A stretch of 64,000 nt of DNA. Origin: Campanula takesimana. Taxonomy: Eukaryota; Streptophyta; Magnoliopsida; Asterales; Campanulaceae. The stretch is from NCBI GenBank assembly GCA_026119855.1, contig JAOWBW010000322.1, positions 310,001 to 374,000 on the forward strand, read 5' to 3'. A model generated the notes under the pieces. It made no database searches, was not told the DNA's origin, and saw only the letters and a list, made by a program, of their open reading frames with translations. Shown one piece after another: positions 32,128 to 44,450 of this stretch. The translations under genes and the position numbers were made by a program. Position 1 is the stretch's first letter. The number at the start of each line of letters is the position of its first letter.

Positions 32128-35100
32128 TCAACCTTCAAGTTCATAAAAGATTGGACAGGTTTCAATCTGGGCAGCAAATTTTTCAAGGACAGCCACCAAA
32201 AGAACCTTAAAATCTTCAATATTGGACACGGCAACAGCATCGTTCCGTTTCTTTACGGCATCAAACACCACATCAAAGAGAAGAACCCCAGTATCGTCCT
32301 CACCTTCCAATGGGGGCAGACCAAACTCCTTCCCAGTTTTCTCTAGATAGACACGGATGGTTTCTATACCCTTTTCCCCATTTTCAAGCCATATCTTCTC
32401 AGAGAGATCGTTTAATCGCTTCTCATCAGCCAAAATCTGCAAAAACCATCCATAAACACGTATTTATTTGACACGCGTACTAGAAATATGTAACTGGTAT
32501 TGGGTACATGAACTTAATTTGTTAATTCAGGCTTGGGATATACTCCTCCGTCCCAAAAAGTTAGTCCCAATTTATTTTTGATGGTCCACTTGGTTGAACT
32601 TTGACCAAAGATTTAGGAAAAACTAATGATCCCAATGAAATTCTAAAACTCATTTTTGGTACAACATTAAAAAACTATCAATAGCAATTTTTAGACTTTT
32701 ATTAGGATAACTAAATTGAAGTGAATTGTTGGTCAAAGTTCATGTTGACACAAAAAACTAAATGAGACTGTCTTTCCGAGCCGGAGGGGTATTTTAAATT
32801 TCTTGAAGTCAAGTAATTCCCATGTTTTTGGTTTTGGGGGAAGGAGGTTTCAATTTGCTAGTGTACATAAAGATGAATATTGTTGATGAACATAAATGAA
32901 AGTAATGCTCGCAGTTTTATAGAGCTGATGCAATATAAAGGCTGCAATTTGTTATGAAGTCTATTTGGGTGTAATTCAAGCTAAAAGAAGATGGGAGAAT
33001 TAAGTACCTTTCTTATCTTGGAACCGGTGGAAACTTTAATGTTTTGGATGACAACAACATGGTTTTCAGCCAACGCTTCTGCTAGTTCTTGCAAAACAGG
33101 CTGAAGAATTTGTGCAAATTGCGCTTGCCCGACATCTCCTTCACCATCAGCTCCATGTTTCTTTAAGATATCGTGTAACTTAGGAAAATCTATGCATCCA
33201 AAAAGTTCAACCAAGAAATGCAAACATCAGAAATAATGCTAAACTATATATAATTATTAGTCAGTAAAAAGTAAGAACGTAAAGAAACCAATCTTTATGC
33301 ATGATGGTTGGAGTAATGAAATGATGAACCTTTTTCAAGCCAGTATAAAAATAAGAAATTGTTGAGTTTTCATAAAAAAAAATAGATTTAAAAAAAAAAA
33401 AAATTACAACCAGCAGTCAATGCGTCGTCCCCTACAGATGTGTGTATGTTTTTCCTAACCTAGACAATGAGGCCTTCTTCAGGAAGGAAAAAATCTATCT
33501 TATGTCAACTTGGTACATAACCACATTCCCCGAATTCATCGGTACTGATTCTTCTTCCAGAAACGCACAAGTAAAAAATCAAAATTTTCTTCTTCCTAGT
33601 TATTTCAAGTAAATAAGATATAGAAGCACTTTTCTTTCTATAAGAACCAAGGTTTGGAGTAAGAAGCAAAGGAATGACTAAGGTACAGCAAGACTAAAAG
33701 TTAAAGGCTATCCTAATATATTTAGTACGATAGTATTAAATACCAACCCATCTAAAAGCTTATGCATTTATAACAAATCCACTGATCTACCAAGCTTAAT
33801 GCTCTCACTCACGTGCGAACTTTTTATGCCCACTCGAAAAATCATTATCATCAGTCTCGCTCACGTGGGAACGAGTGAGACAAAATAGAGGAAAATAACT
33901 ACGTGCATTAGAAACCAAACATTGTCAGCATGTGCGCTCATAGTACTACCTAGAAAGAACTTCAAGCAGGATAGTTGAAACCCCAAGACCTTAAAACCAC
34001 AGCAATAATACAAATACTCCCCCCGTCTCATAACGAATGTCGCATTTGACTTGTGAAGGAGTGTGCTTAACTTGTTTGTGCAGTACTTGTACAACTGAAA
34101 AATTACACTAAGACTATTTTCTTATTTAGAAACTTGCATATATTTTTGGATGGACGAAAAAAGAAAATGTGACATTTACTATAGGACGTAGGGAGTATAA
34201 GTTATCAACTGATAACTCATCTAAAAGCTTAAGTTATTAGAGACGGCCCTCACAATTTTCCAGGCCAGAGACATACATGATGCATGTCCTTGGGTGACGC
34301 AAGATAGGACGTGGAATAGCAAGTGTAAAAGAGCCTGTTGGTATCAGATGAATTTGAACTTTTGATCCAACAAAGCCAATCGGCTTGCAAATGGTTTGGA
34401 ATCAAGATATTATCCTTATTGATGTCTGACTGCAGTCTCAAAAGGCATTAAAATATAAATAGTGTAAATAAGCATAATTCCCACCATGAAAACCCGTGTT
34501 ACTCTTCCGAGAGTACCCCAGGCTGTTAGAAGGTGGAATTAAGGATCATGTAGGGACAAATTGTAGTCTTTGAACTTTGCTATTGAAAATTTAACAAACC
34601 GCTGCATCACTACCTTCTGTTTTTTTAAAACTTCCAAATTAGCTTGTAGTTTGACGAGGAAATGGATATTGGTAAATTGAACGAATAACAATAAACTCTC
34701 AGGAATACAATGATTCAAAAACTAGTTACATATATGAACTCTAACATGCATATTATTTGCTAAGACTTTATATGTCTATACATTTTATACTTATAAGCTT
34801 GAGAGTTGAGACCAACAACAGTACAAGCTACATTTCCCATTCTCCCTTTGAAGTCCCCATAAAGCTCAATGATGAAGCTAGGCTGATATACAAGAGAAAG
34901 AGTAGGTATTCAGTTCTTATTTTCATCTGATTACTTGAAGATAATATGTTTTCCTTCAGAACCTGATCAATTGTTTGCCAATAAGCTTTAAACTATAGTA
35001 CTGTAGTAGATTATCTTTTTTCGAATTCAATGACAAATGTCCTACCAACTATCAAGTGTAACATGAAGAGATATCAGGCAGATAGCATGGGCAAGTGAGA

Positions 35101-38100
35101 AATAAAAGAAATCCCCTGAATGCGTAATTGGTTCCTCGCAAAAGGAAAAAAAAAATACCAATTAAGATCCTTAATGAAAGAAGGGTTTAGTGTGAAATGG
35201 GCATATCTGGGAAGAGAAAGATTTTAGGTGGAAGAAGTTTACTTCAAAGGGTCTATTTAAATTCACAGTCGGAAAAAGTGGACTTCTCAAGTGACAGTGC
35301 TCTTTATCGATGAGATATGGAAATCACTGGCATATCCTTAAAATAATCTCTGAGTTAAACACCAAATCTTAAACTTAAATGGTGTCCAGATCATTTAACG
35401 GGGTGGGGGAAGAAGGTTGAAAAATAAACCACAAGCTCACATTGGACAGGGATACCCAGCTGAGCCATAGGCATCACCTATGATTGCATCTCATCTGCCT
35501 ATGCTTCAGGTGTGATGAGTGGCACAGAATCCCAGTGATCATTGAAGTCGATATAAAACTGATTTGTTTGAATTTTGGTGTAAAGTACACGAAATCCATC
35601 ACCAACCCAGTGATGTAAAAAAAAAGAATAGAATTAAAAAATAGGGGTAGCAGCGGCTCAGACACACAATAAATTAGTGACTAATGATGATTCTTATGTC
35701 TTCATGACATCAGCCTGCTATTTGCTAAACCTCTTAAAGCCTAACTGAAATACTATATCAAAATTTGAAACCAACTTCAGCAGAACATTGGAACATTCAT
35801 AGGAAACAGTTTAAAACAATCCTCTTCAGATTAAAAAAGAAAATGGAGGTCTCGGACATGGTCATTTCAACATTTACATGAGACCATTGACTATGACGTA
35901 GGGGCAATAAAGCTTATCCAATTTACCAATTTCGCATTTTTTTTATGGCCTGTATGGAAGGTAAGGAGATGAAGAAGGACCTGAAAACGGAGGAATGCCC
36001 ATTTCAACACCCATTTTGACAAGCGCTTTGTGTATCTCAGTCTTACTGACCTTTCCATCCTCTTCCGTATCTAAATCAGTGAACTGATTCTCGGCTAACA
36101 TTGCAAAATCATCTTCATCCTCCAAAAACATCTGAAGAGTTTTCCCATCCAAAACTGCTACAACAAGGGGATCATCTGAACAAGAAATCGGAAACAATAT
36201 GTCATAAAATACACATTACATAAAACTATAACATCCAAATCAGTAGATCAGTCAACAGAACAGGTCAGTGTGAGAAGAATGCTTATATAGTGGAACATAC
36301 TCCCTCCGTCCCAGCACAAGTAGGACTAGAGGAGTTTTCACACTAATTAAGAAAAGTTAGTAAATGTGTGGTAGAAAATGAAGAGAGAGAATGAGTGGAG
36401 TAAATAGTAGTGTTAGTTGGATAACTTGAGTGGTGGAAAATGAAGAGTGAGAATGAGTGGGATAAATAGTAGTGTTGGTTGAATAAATTGAGTGGTGGAA
36501 AATGAAAAGATAGAATGAGTGGGGTTGAAACATTTCCATTTTGGGCAGTCTCACTTTTAATGGGACGAACCAAAAGGGAAAGAAGTCTTACTTGTGGTGG
36601 GACGGAGGGAGTATGTGATATCATAGATAATACAAATTGTTAAAGAGTATTATTACCAGATCATAACTATGCAAAACTAAGAACTAGTCATTTTATATCC
36701 TGTTAGTTCATTATAACAATATAATTTAGGGTCTCCATTCCAAGCTCTAAAGCGTAGATAATTTACCAGCCACGCACGCATTAACAGTTGACAGCAGCAC
36801 ACCACAAGCAGAATCTAACCAATTGATCACCACCGTTCATAGGCATATGTCGGCAACTGACTAAGATAGCCTTGATCTCTATATTATCAATACAAGTTAA
36901 CATGAGGCTAATAAAAAACAATGATCATTCAGTAAATTCCATTAATATATACTCCCTCCGTCCCATACTTATCGATACTGATTTCCATTTTGGGTGTCCC
37001 ATACTTACGGCTACTTATCAAAACTGTTTATTTTTCTCTCTCCTATCCACTCACAACAACTATCCACTAACTTATTTTCTCTCTCCTACCCACTCACAGT
37101 ACTTACTTTTCCAACATACTCCCTGCGTCCCAGCACAAGAAGGACTAGAGGAGTGGGTACAATAATTAAGAGAAAGTAGTGTATGTGTAGTAGAAAATGA
37201 AGAGAGAGAATGAGTGGGGTAAATAGTAGTGTTGGTTGAATAAATTGAGTGGTGGAAAATGAGGAGAGAGAATGAGTGGGGTTAAATGGTGGGATTGGTT
37301 GAATATAAATATATTAAAATATTTCCATTTTGGGCAATCTCAATTGTTTTGGGACGGCCTAAAAGGGAAAGAAGTCCTACTTGTGCTGGGACGGAGGGAG
37401 TATTTTCTTAATCCCCGTGCACTCCCATTTAGTAGCAATAATTATGGGACGGAGGGAGTATATATATATCCACACGCACACACAACACACAGATATATGC
37501 TTGATTTAGATTCAAAAAAAAAAATAATAAAAAAAATTAAACCCGTTGAGGGACAGTGAGAACTCAAAAACGAAAGGTATTTACGGCTAGAGGAATAACT
37601 AACTCAATATGTCAACCCTTATCCGGGAGATCAACCATAGGGAACATTGGTGCAACCAGGGAGGACAGAAAGCATAACGAGAAACCCACCATCATTCATT
37701 ATCTATTTTATGCATGATATGTAAGTATATTTCTAACACACAAATACTCATTTCATCCCCCCGCCCTATCACTTGCTCCCCACCAAAAATAAGATAAATA
37801 TTACTCCCTCCGTCCCAAAATGAATGATCATTTTGAATGTAAGAGTCATTTTGAAAATGTTGATTTTAATAGTACAGTAAAAAAAAAACATAAACATTCT
37901 TGTTGTTCACTTTCAAAATTTTAGTTTTACAAAAATATAAATGAACTCTGAAAAAAATTGAAAAAATCATTTAAGGACAGTTTTTTTTATGTAAAAGTTC
38001 CAAAAGGTCATTCAATTTGGGATTGAGGGAGTAGAAAAGAATAGTTCCACTTTTATAAAAAAGTTGGACAGTATCAAACTGAACTTACAAAATTACTGAG

Positions 38101-38245
38101 CTTTAAGCAAAATATTAATCAGTTATTGAAATTACATTGAAAAATATCGAGTACAGTTTTCACTTTTCAGTGGTAAGAACAAATATGTACAAAGTTGGAC
38201 ATGATCAAACTGAAAATATGCAATTACTAAACATATTCAGTCATT

Positions 38246-38294
<49 letters not shown>

Positions 38295-38843
38295 TATATA
38301 TATATCTAAGAACAAATTTCAATGGTAAGTACAAATATTTGGGCACGAATAGAAATACCTACGAAGAAAGATAGGTCCAATAAATCCAAATGGGGACTTA
38401 ATATCTTAGAGGAACAAAATATATTTTCAATCGAGTAGTAAAGTGAGGCCAGATAAATTAAAAACTTAAAAATCGTATAGAATCAAAGTAAGATTAAGAA
38501 CATAAAAATTTAACGAAGAAAAATATCTGATGTTGAAGTCAACACCTTCTAGTTCGTCGGCGATCGCTGTTACGTAACGTTGGAGAGCGGATTCAGCTTC
38601 GTCTTTCTCCAATTCAGTACCACGGAAGCTGTCCGCATCGACATTCAATCGGCTGAGAGCAGATAGCCTGACACTTTCCGGCAATGCAAGGCCCAATAGT
38701 GCGGTGGTGGAAGCTCTTGACTCGGCTAATTCGAGCACCGAAGCTCCGGTGAGAGGTCCGGCGTGCGATTCAGGTATAGATAGATCTAGTGACCGGAGCT
38801 TTCCGCCATCTAGAAATGTTAAGCCTCCTTCGAGTTCGGCCAT
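32128..38843 (-). CDS. EF-hand calcium-binding protein
   Basis: Four exons, 38843-38546, 36175-35981, 33189-33008 and 32436-32128, are all GT-AG with consistent phases and encode 327 residues. A canonical EF-hand loop occupies about residues 135-146 (DTEEDGKVSKTE: D135, E137, D139, G140, V142, S143, E146). It sits in a segment starting LDGKTLQMFLEDEDDFAML. Later segments (KLHDILKKHGADGEGDVGQ; the C-terminal FDAVKKRNDAVAV) look like degenerate EF pairs. The layout resembles the plant family of Arabidopsis At4g38810 (SnRK2-interacting calcium sensor), but that assignment is from memory. There is no signal peptide or membrane helix, so a soluble Ca2+ sensor is likely. Introns of 2.4 and 2.8 kb hold several MITEs. 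Start M at 38843 gives MAELEGGLTFLDGGKL. Confidence 0.85.
32543..32789. mobile_element. Stowaway MITE in EF-hand gene intron 3
   Basis: CTCCTCCGTCCCAAAAAGTT and CCGAGCCGGAGGGG with TA flanks, about 110 bp upstream (transcript sense) of the last exon. Confidence 0.82.
34017..34195. mobile_element. Stowaway MITE in EF-hand gene intron 2
   Basis: CTCCCCCCGTCTCATAACGA and ACTATAGGACGTAGGGAG, TA flanks; 179 bp. Confidence 0.85.
34196..35980 (-). other. Rest of EF-hand gene intron 2
   Basis: No exon or bounded element recognised. The stretch at about 35505-35605 resembles 31885-31990 downstream of the gene, as if both came from one older sequence. Confidence 0.4.
36300..36611. mobile_element. Stowaway MITE in EF-hand gene intron 1
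   Basis: CTCCCTCCGTCCCAGCACAA and GTGGGACGGAGGGAG with TA flanks. Three internal near-repeats of GAATGAGTGG...AAATAGTAGTGTTGG-type sequence. Same subfamily as 37119-37400 and 48608-48891. Confidence 0.93.
36952..37458. mobile_element. Stowaway MITE carrying a second Stowaway
   Basis: CTCCCTCCGTCCCATACTTA and TTATGGGACGGAGGGAG with TA flanks. The element at 37119-37400 is inserted in its body; without it the length is about 223 bp, as for 20550-20769. Confidence 0.93.
37119..37400. mobile_element. Nested Stowaway MITE
   Basis: CTCCCTGCGTCCCAGCACAA and TTGTGCTGGGACGGAGGGAG; TA flanks lie inside the host MITE. Confidence 0.93.
37804..38031. mobile_element. Stowaway MITE
   Basis: CTCCCTCCGTCCCAAAATGA and TTTGGGATTGAGGGAG, TA flanks. 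In EF-hand gene intron 1. Confidence 0.87.
38249..38305. repeat. (AT)n(AC)n(AT)n compound microsatellite
   Basis: About 16 AT units, then 7 AC units, then AT again, in EF-hand gene intron 1. Confidence 0.92.
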
Positions 38844-39076
38844 TTTTGTGGGGATTTTAGATTTTTTTATTTTATTTTATTTTTCAGACAGAGAGACAGG
38901 GGAGGAGGAGAAAATGAAATTGATTTGAATGGGTTTTGGAAATGACGATTGACGATTGACTCGAAAACCGAAACCGCGTTTAATGTGTTTTGACTTTGTT
39001 TCGTAAAAGCCTCCCCCACTAAAATTTGATAAATATCAGAAATGCCACCCATAAAAACGAGCGGAGATCTCTTATA

Positions 39077-39340
39077 CTCCCTCCGTCTCAAAATAGATGT
39101 CTTTTCAACCATTTTACACATATTAAGAAATACAATTAATGTATGTGAAAAAGTCTTATATACCCCTAAAGTAATGCAATTACCTAGGCAATTAAATAAT
39201 TGTTTAAGAGATAGTACACTATTATTAATAAGGGTAGAGTTGGTATACAACAACAAAATAGCATTGAAAATAGTAAAACGACATGTATTTTGAGACAAAA
39301 ATTAACTCTCAAAACGACATCTATTTTGAGACGGAGGGAG
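39077..39340. mobile_element. Stowaway MITE in the EF-hand gene promoter
   Basis: CTCCCTCCGTCTCAAAATAG and CTATTTTGAGACGGAGGGAG with TA flanks; begins 234 bp before the start codon of the minus-strand gene. Confidence 0.93.
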
Positions 39341-40125
39341 TAACACTTTTGTGTGTCACGCTCTATATACCACTTGTAATTCAACCGTTCACATGTTTGC
39401 AAATATTACTATAATATCAATCTTAATAATTATGAGCCATTAGATTACTTGTGACACATGAAACAATACACAAAGTTTCGGGAGTCCATAAAAACCCAAT
39501 CTAAATTAGCATAATCAAACTGATGTGTCGCATGAGCTCAACTGAACATCAATCCAACCCACCCCATATAAAATCTTTTTCATTTTATGATTAAAAGAAA
39601 TTTGGGCACAAGATTATGTAGCAATAAGTATGGGGCAGAGGGAATAGTTTATTTTATTTTTTTAAAAAAGTAGAGTAGAGTACTTGCGACGACCTGAAAA
39701 TTCAATTTACTTCTGATATTCATCAACATTTCCAAATCTATGTCAAGTATAAGAGAGGCGTACCTCTGGTGGCTTTCATCTCGTCACTTCCTTTGGCAGC
39801 ATCCACTTATTATCTACTTAATTTAAAAGCCCTATTTCAACTATTCCAACCTAAAAAGACACCTCTAGTAATTGTGATGTGTGTGCACCACCCACATGCG
39901 TATAGTGACGCACCCACATGCGATATGTGACGCACCCATAAGTGAACTGGATATTCATATTCACATAAAAATAGCTTGCCAATGTTACGCTTATTGCTAT
40001 AACAATGGAGTTATACCCCAACCGTGGCCAGCGGAGGGAAAACAGTACAGTTGTATTGTCATACGGTTATTACAGTACTGTGAGTATAAAAAGTAGGTAA
40101 GAAAAAGAAAGTGAGGTAAGAAATA
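39341..40125. other. Intergenic sequence with Stowaway scraps
   Basis: A decayed right end AAGTATGGGGCAGAGGGAA lies near 39627-39645. GACGCACCCACATGCG-type words are directly repeated at 39888-39940. No gene is seen. Confidence 0.45.
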
Positions 40126-40394
40126 CTCCCTCCGTTCTATAACAATGTTCACAAATTTCTATTTTGAGCGTCTAATTGATAATTCACACTTTCTTAAAAT
40201 ATAAATTTTTATTATATTTTTCATTCAATGGGACCTACTATTCATACTCACAACAACTATCCACTACTATTCTCTACCTCACTTTCTCTCTCCTACTTTA
40301 CTTTTCATACTCACAACAACTACCCGCTACTATTCACTCCTTAAATTTTTCGTGCATTATCAATTTTGTGCACATTGTTATGATACGGAGGGAG
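40126..40394. mobile_element. Stowaway MITE, nested in an older one
   Basis: CTCCCTCCGTTCTATAACAA and TTGTTATGATACGGAGGGAG with TA flanks. An outer MITE right end (AACAGGAGAGAGGGAG plus TA) lies at about 40518-40533, but its left end is not clear. Confidence 0.88.
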
Positions 40395-41129
40395 TAATTA
40401 ATAGATAGTTATTGTGAGTATGTGGGACCCATTAAATAAAAAATAATTAAAAACATTCTTTTTTGAGATTTTAAATCTTAATTTGGGACATTCATTTAGG
40501 AATTTTTGAACTTAAAACAGGAGAGAGGGAGTAGAAAAAAGTACATTTTCGCCATTGAACTTTCACATTTTTTCAAAGTGTTCCCACTAAACTATTGTTT
40601 ATAAATGTTTTAACTAAACTCTTACAATTTTCAAAATTGTTCACTCTGTTAATAGATTTGCTAAAAGTCTAATAAAATTTAGCCATGTGATTTAACATAA
40701 TTAATGTTTGGAATAATTCCCCTAGGGCCCTCAGTCCCAGGTTTAATTACAAAAAAAGAAATGTTCAGATGAAATGCCTCATAAGGAGTTCAGTTGAGAT
40801 GGTATTTCCCCTCACACCCCTGACCTTCTTTGACCAGTCAAACATATTCAACTGAAAATCGACAGATCTGTACAGATCTGCCCGCGTTATCTCTAGTTCT
40901 CTTCATCTCGTTTTGCGTCGTGTCCGGCTCCTCCATCTCATGACGTTTTCCCCATTGAAGTCATCTCCCCGGTCGGCGGTTGTGACCTTCGTCAATGTCC
41001 CCCCACTTATTTGCCAGATCTACATTTTTTTTTTATATATATTTTTCACAAACAAAAAGAACTTGTGTAGCAACTAGCAACAGATCTAAATCTGTAATTT
41101 CTATTACGAATTGAAAATCACGCACAAAT

Positions 41130-43670
41130 ATGAAAAGCATTATATCTTAAATATAAGAGATGGGCATGTCTTATGTGTCAGTTATAAGAGTTAGACTGTT
41201 GTTTTGACCGAATACGAAAAACATTAATAAAATAATATTTAAATTTATTTTGTGAAAAAAATTGTGAAATAATGACTCTTATACTTCATTTATAAGAGGA
41301 GAATTGGTTTTATACACTAGTTATAAGAGTTTGACCGAATAATGTCAACTTTTTTTTCTAATAAAGTTAAAAAAAATATGATTTTTTACTCTTATATATT
41401 AATTATAAAGATGGACTGGTCTTATGTGTCAGTTATAAGAGTTGATTATTGTTTGACCGAATATGAAAGTCCAATTAGTAAAAATATTATAAATTTTAAT
41501 TTATTATCTGAAAATATGACACTTATACTTCATTTACAAGAGTAAAATTGGTCTTATACACTAGTTATAAGAGTTTGACCAAATTTTACCAAATAATATA
41601 ATTATTTTTTTCTCAAAAAATGAATAAAGTAATTTTTTTTTACTCTTATATGTTAATTATGTGTCAGTTATAAGAGTTTGACTGCTGCTTGACCGGGTTT
41701 GACCATACTTGACCAAATAATATTATTATTTTTTCTTAAAAATTGAAAAAAATCAAATTTTCGACTCTTATATATTAACTATGTGTAAGTTATAATAGTT
41801 TGACTATTGTTTGACCGGGTTTGACCATATTTGACCAAATAATATTATTATTGTTTTCAAAAAAATGAAAAATATGAATTTTTATACTCTTATATGTTAA
41901 TTATATGTTAGTTATAAGAGTTTGACTGCTGTTTGACCAGATTTGACCAAATAATAAATTTTTTCTTAAAAAATGAAAAAAGTGAAAATTTTCTACTCTT
42001 ATATATAATTATGTGTCAGTTATAAGAGTTTGAGTGCTGTTTGACCGGGTTTAACCATATTTGACCAAATAATATATATTTTTTCTTAGAAATTGAAAAA
42101 AGTGAAAATTTTTGGATCTTATATACTATTAATTATGTGTAATTTATAAGAATTTGATTATTGTTTGACTGAGTTTGACCATATTTGACCAAATAATATT
42201 ATTATTGTTTTCTAAAAAATAAAAAAAAAAGTGAAATTTCTCTACTCTTGTATGTTAATTATGTGAAAAAATAACTCTTATACTTCAATAATAAGAGAGC
42301 AATTAGTCTTATATATTAACTATGTGTAAGTTATAAGACTTTGACTGAGTTTGATAAGAGTTTGACTAACATTTTTTTGCCTAAAAAAATGAAAAAAGTG
42401 TTTTTTTTATATGTAAATTATAAGAGGTGGGCATGTTTTATATGTCAGTTATAAGAGTTTGACAGAGTTTGAAAATATTTGACCAAATAATATTTATTTT
42501 TTTTCTAAAAAAATGAAAAAGTGAACATTTTTTACTCTTATATGTTAATTATGTGTAAGTTATAAGAGTTTGACTGCTGTTTGACCGGGTCTGACCAAAT
42601 TTGACCAAATAATATTTTTTAATTTTTTCTAAAAAAATGAAAAAAGTGAATTTTGTTACTCTTACTCCCCCCGTCCCATCCGAAATAGGATTCTTGGTCC
42701 TGACACGGGGATTAAAGAATAATAATCTTTTATTATAAAAGTTGTTTGAAAAGTCGGTGTTGTGAGTATGAAGGAGAGAGAGAATGGATGGGGAATAATA
42801 AATGGAAAGTTGTTGTGAGTATGACAAGTAGGTCCTACTAATAAAAGAGTAATAAAAGCTTTCCATTTTGGGATGTCCCATTTCGAGTGGGACACCCAAA
42901 ATGGCAAAACGTCATATTTCGGGTGGGACGGAGGGAGTATATGTTAATTATGTGTCAGTTATAAGAGTTTGACTGTTGTTTGACCAAGTTGACTATATTT
43001 GACCAAATTAAAAAAAAAATTCTAAAAAAAAATATGAAAAAAATGATATTTTTTTTACTCTTATATGTTAATTATGTGTCAGTTATAAGAGTTTGACTGC
43101 TGTTTGACCAAGTTTGACAAAAAAAATTATTATTATTTTGTAAAAAAATGAAAATGGTATTTTTTTGTAACTCTTATATGATAATTATGCGTAAGTAATA
43201 AGAGTTTGACTGCTGTTTGACCAAGTTTGACCAAAAAAGTTTTGTTATTTTTTTTGTAAAAAATGGAAAAAGTGGTTTTTTTTTTTACTCTTATGTGTTA
43301 GTCATAAGAGTTTGACTGTTGTTTGACCAAGTTTGACCAAATTTGACTAAAAAAAATATTTTTTTTTTGTAAAAATGAAAAAAGTAACTCTTTATATGAT
43401 TATTATGTGTTAGTTATAAGAGTTTGACTGCTGTTTGACCAAGTTTGACAAAAAAAATTATTTTTTTTTTTTTGTAAAAAAATGGAAAAAGTGAAATTTT
43501 TGACTCTTATGTGTTAGTTATAAGAGTTTGACTGTTGTTTGACCAAGATTGACCAAATTTGACCGAAAAAATTATTATGTTTTTGTAAAAAAATGAAAAA
43601 AGTAAAATTTTAAACTCTTATATGATAATTATGCGTAAGTTATAAGAGTTGACTAAAATTTGACCAAAAA
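41130..43670 (+). repeat. TTGAC-rich tandem array, about 19 units
   Basis: Units of about 105-130 bp have the order ACTCTTATATGTTAATTATG, GTTATAAGAGTTTGACTG, two or three TTTGACC words, ATAATATT, then an A-rich stretch with AAATGAAAAAAGTGA. Each unit has two to four TTGAC cores, the core of the WRKY W-box. The flanking ACTCTTATA and TATAAGAGT are mutually inverted. Copies are diverged and vary in length. Confidence 0.85.
42665..42937. mobile_element. Stowaway MITE inserted in the tandem array
   Basis: CTCCCCCCGTCCCATCCGAA and CGGGTGGGACGGAGGGAG. The TA duplication lies within the CTTATATG part of a repeat unit. Same subfamily as the copy at 44734-44988. Confidence 0.93.
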
Positions 43671-43819
43671 AGTAAAGTTGGGAAGAGATGTGAGGGTATT
43701 TTAGTCTTCTTACATCATTTTGCTAGTGAGGGGTGTATGAGGAATTTTCCATCTGGATTTTCCTTATTTGGGTTTGAATCTGGGCTTAGGGGCCCTAGAG
43801 TCCAAGGGCCTTAATGTTT

Positions 43820-44432
43820 TGTTGGGTTGGGTTGTGGAGACAAGACCTAGAGGGAAAAATAAATTAAATTTGAGTCATATAAGAATTCATGGAATTCTTT
43901 ATTTGACTAGGTTGGAATTTAATTTTCCTTGGGATTCCTTGTTTAAATGAATTTAGGAATTTAATTATCCCGGGTTCCCTATTTAGTTTAGGTTTTGGAC
44001 GAGTTGCCTATATAAACCAAGTGATGACCATAAACATTGTACACTAGAAAAATTAGCCAGAGAGAATCTGTGAGTCACAAAGAGAGTCAAGTGAGTGCTA
44101 GCCCTTAGGGGGTGCCCTTAGGGGTATTCCATGGATGGGTAGAAGCATGTCTAGTGTTTTATATGTGATAAGAGTGTTTACATGGTGAAGTTATCTCCTT
44201 GCTATATAGAGCAGTAGGCTTTATTGTAAACAGACACAGATTGTGATATTAGTGAAATATCATGGCTTGGCAGTGCCCCCAGATGTAGTCATTGTTGTGA
44301 CGAACTGGGTTAACAAATATTGCGTTCTTTTCTTGTTGATTACTTTCATATTCGTATGCATGGTTGTTGTGTTTCACCATTATCAGATTTGTATGGGTAA
44401 GAACTGCACGAGTTTACCACAATTCCCCAACA
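43820..44432 (+). mobile_element. Solo LTR, 613 bp
   Basis: It starts TGTTGGG and ends CCCCAACA, flanked by a perfect 5-bp duplication TGTTT (43815-43819, 44433-44437). No internal retroelement sequence is attached. A TATATAAACC promoter-like site lies near 44008. It landed in the target duplication of the neighbouring MULE. Confidence 0.88.
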
Positions 44433-44450
44433 TGTTTGTTATTTTTTTAA

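Larger units (their letters stand above)
40710..43810. mobile_element. Mutator-like element with an internal satellite array, 3.1 kb
   Basis: Terminal regions are inverted: the left reads CCTAGGGCCCTCAGTCCCAG and later ATGAAATGCCTCATA; the right carries their diverged complements. A perfect 9-bp duplication TTAATGTTT (40701-40709, 43811-43819) supports Mutator-like origin. There is no transposase ORF. A GC-richer segment (40860-41030) may be captured sequence; 41130-43670 is a tandem array, interrupted by a Stowaway. Confidence 0.78.

Noticed and set aside
35943..35980. Read-through of EF-hand exon 2 to a stop (tail ending PYLPYRP)
   Set aside because: A GT donor after position 35981 and a phase-matched next exon with family-like sequence make the tail intronic, unless intron retention occurs.
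41130..43670. CRISPR-like repeat array
   Set aside because: Units are diverged, of variable length, without conserved repeats and unique spacers, in a eukaryotic transposon.
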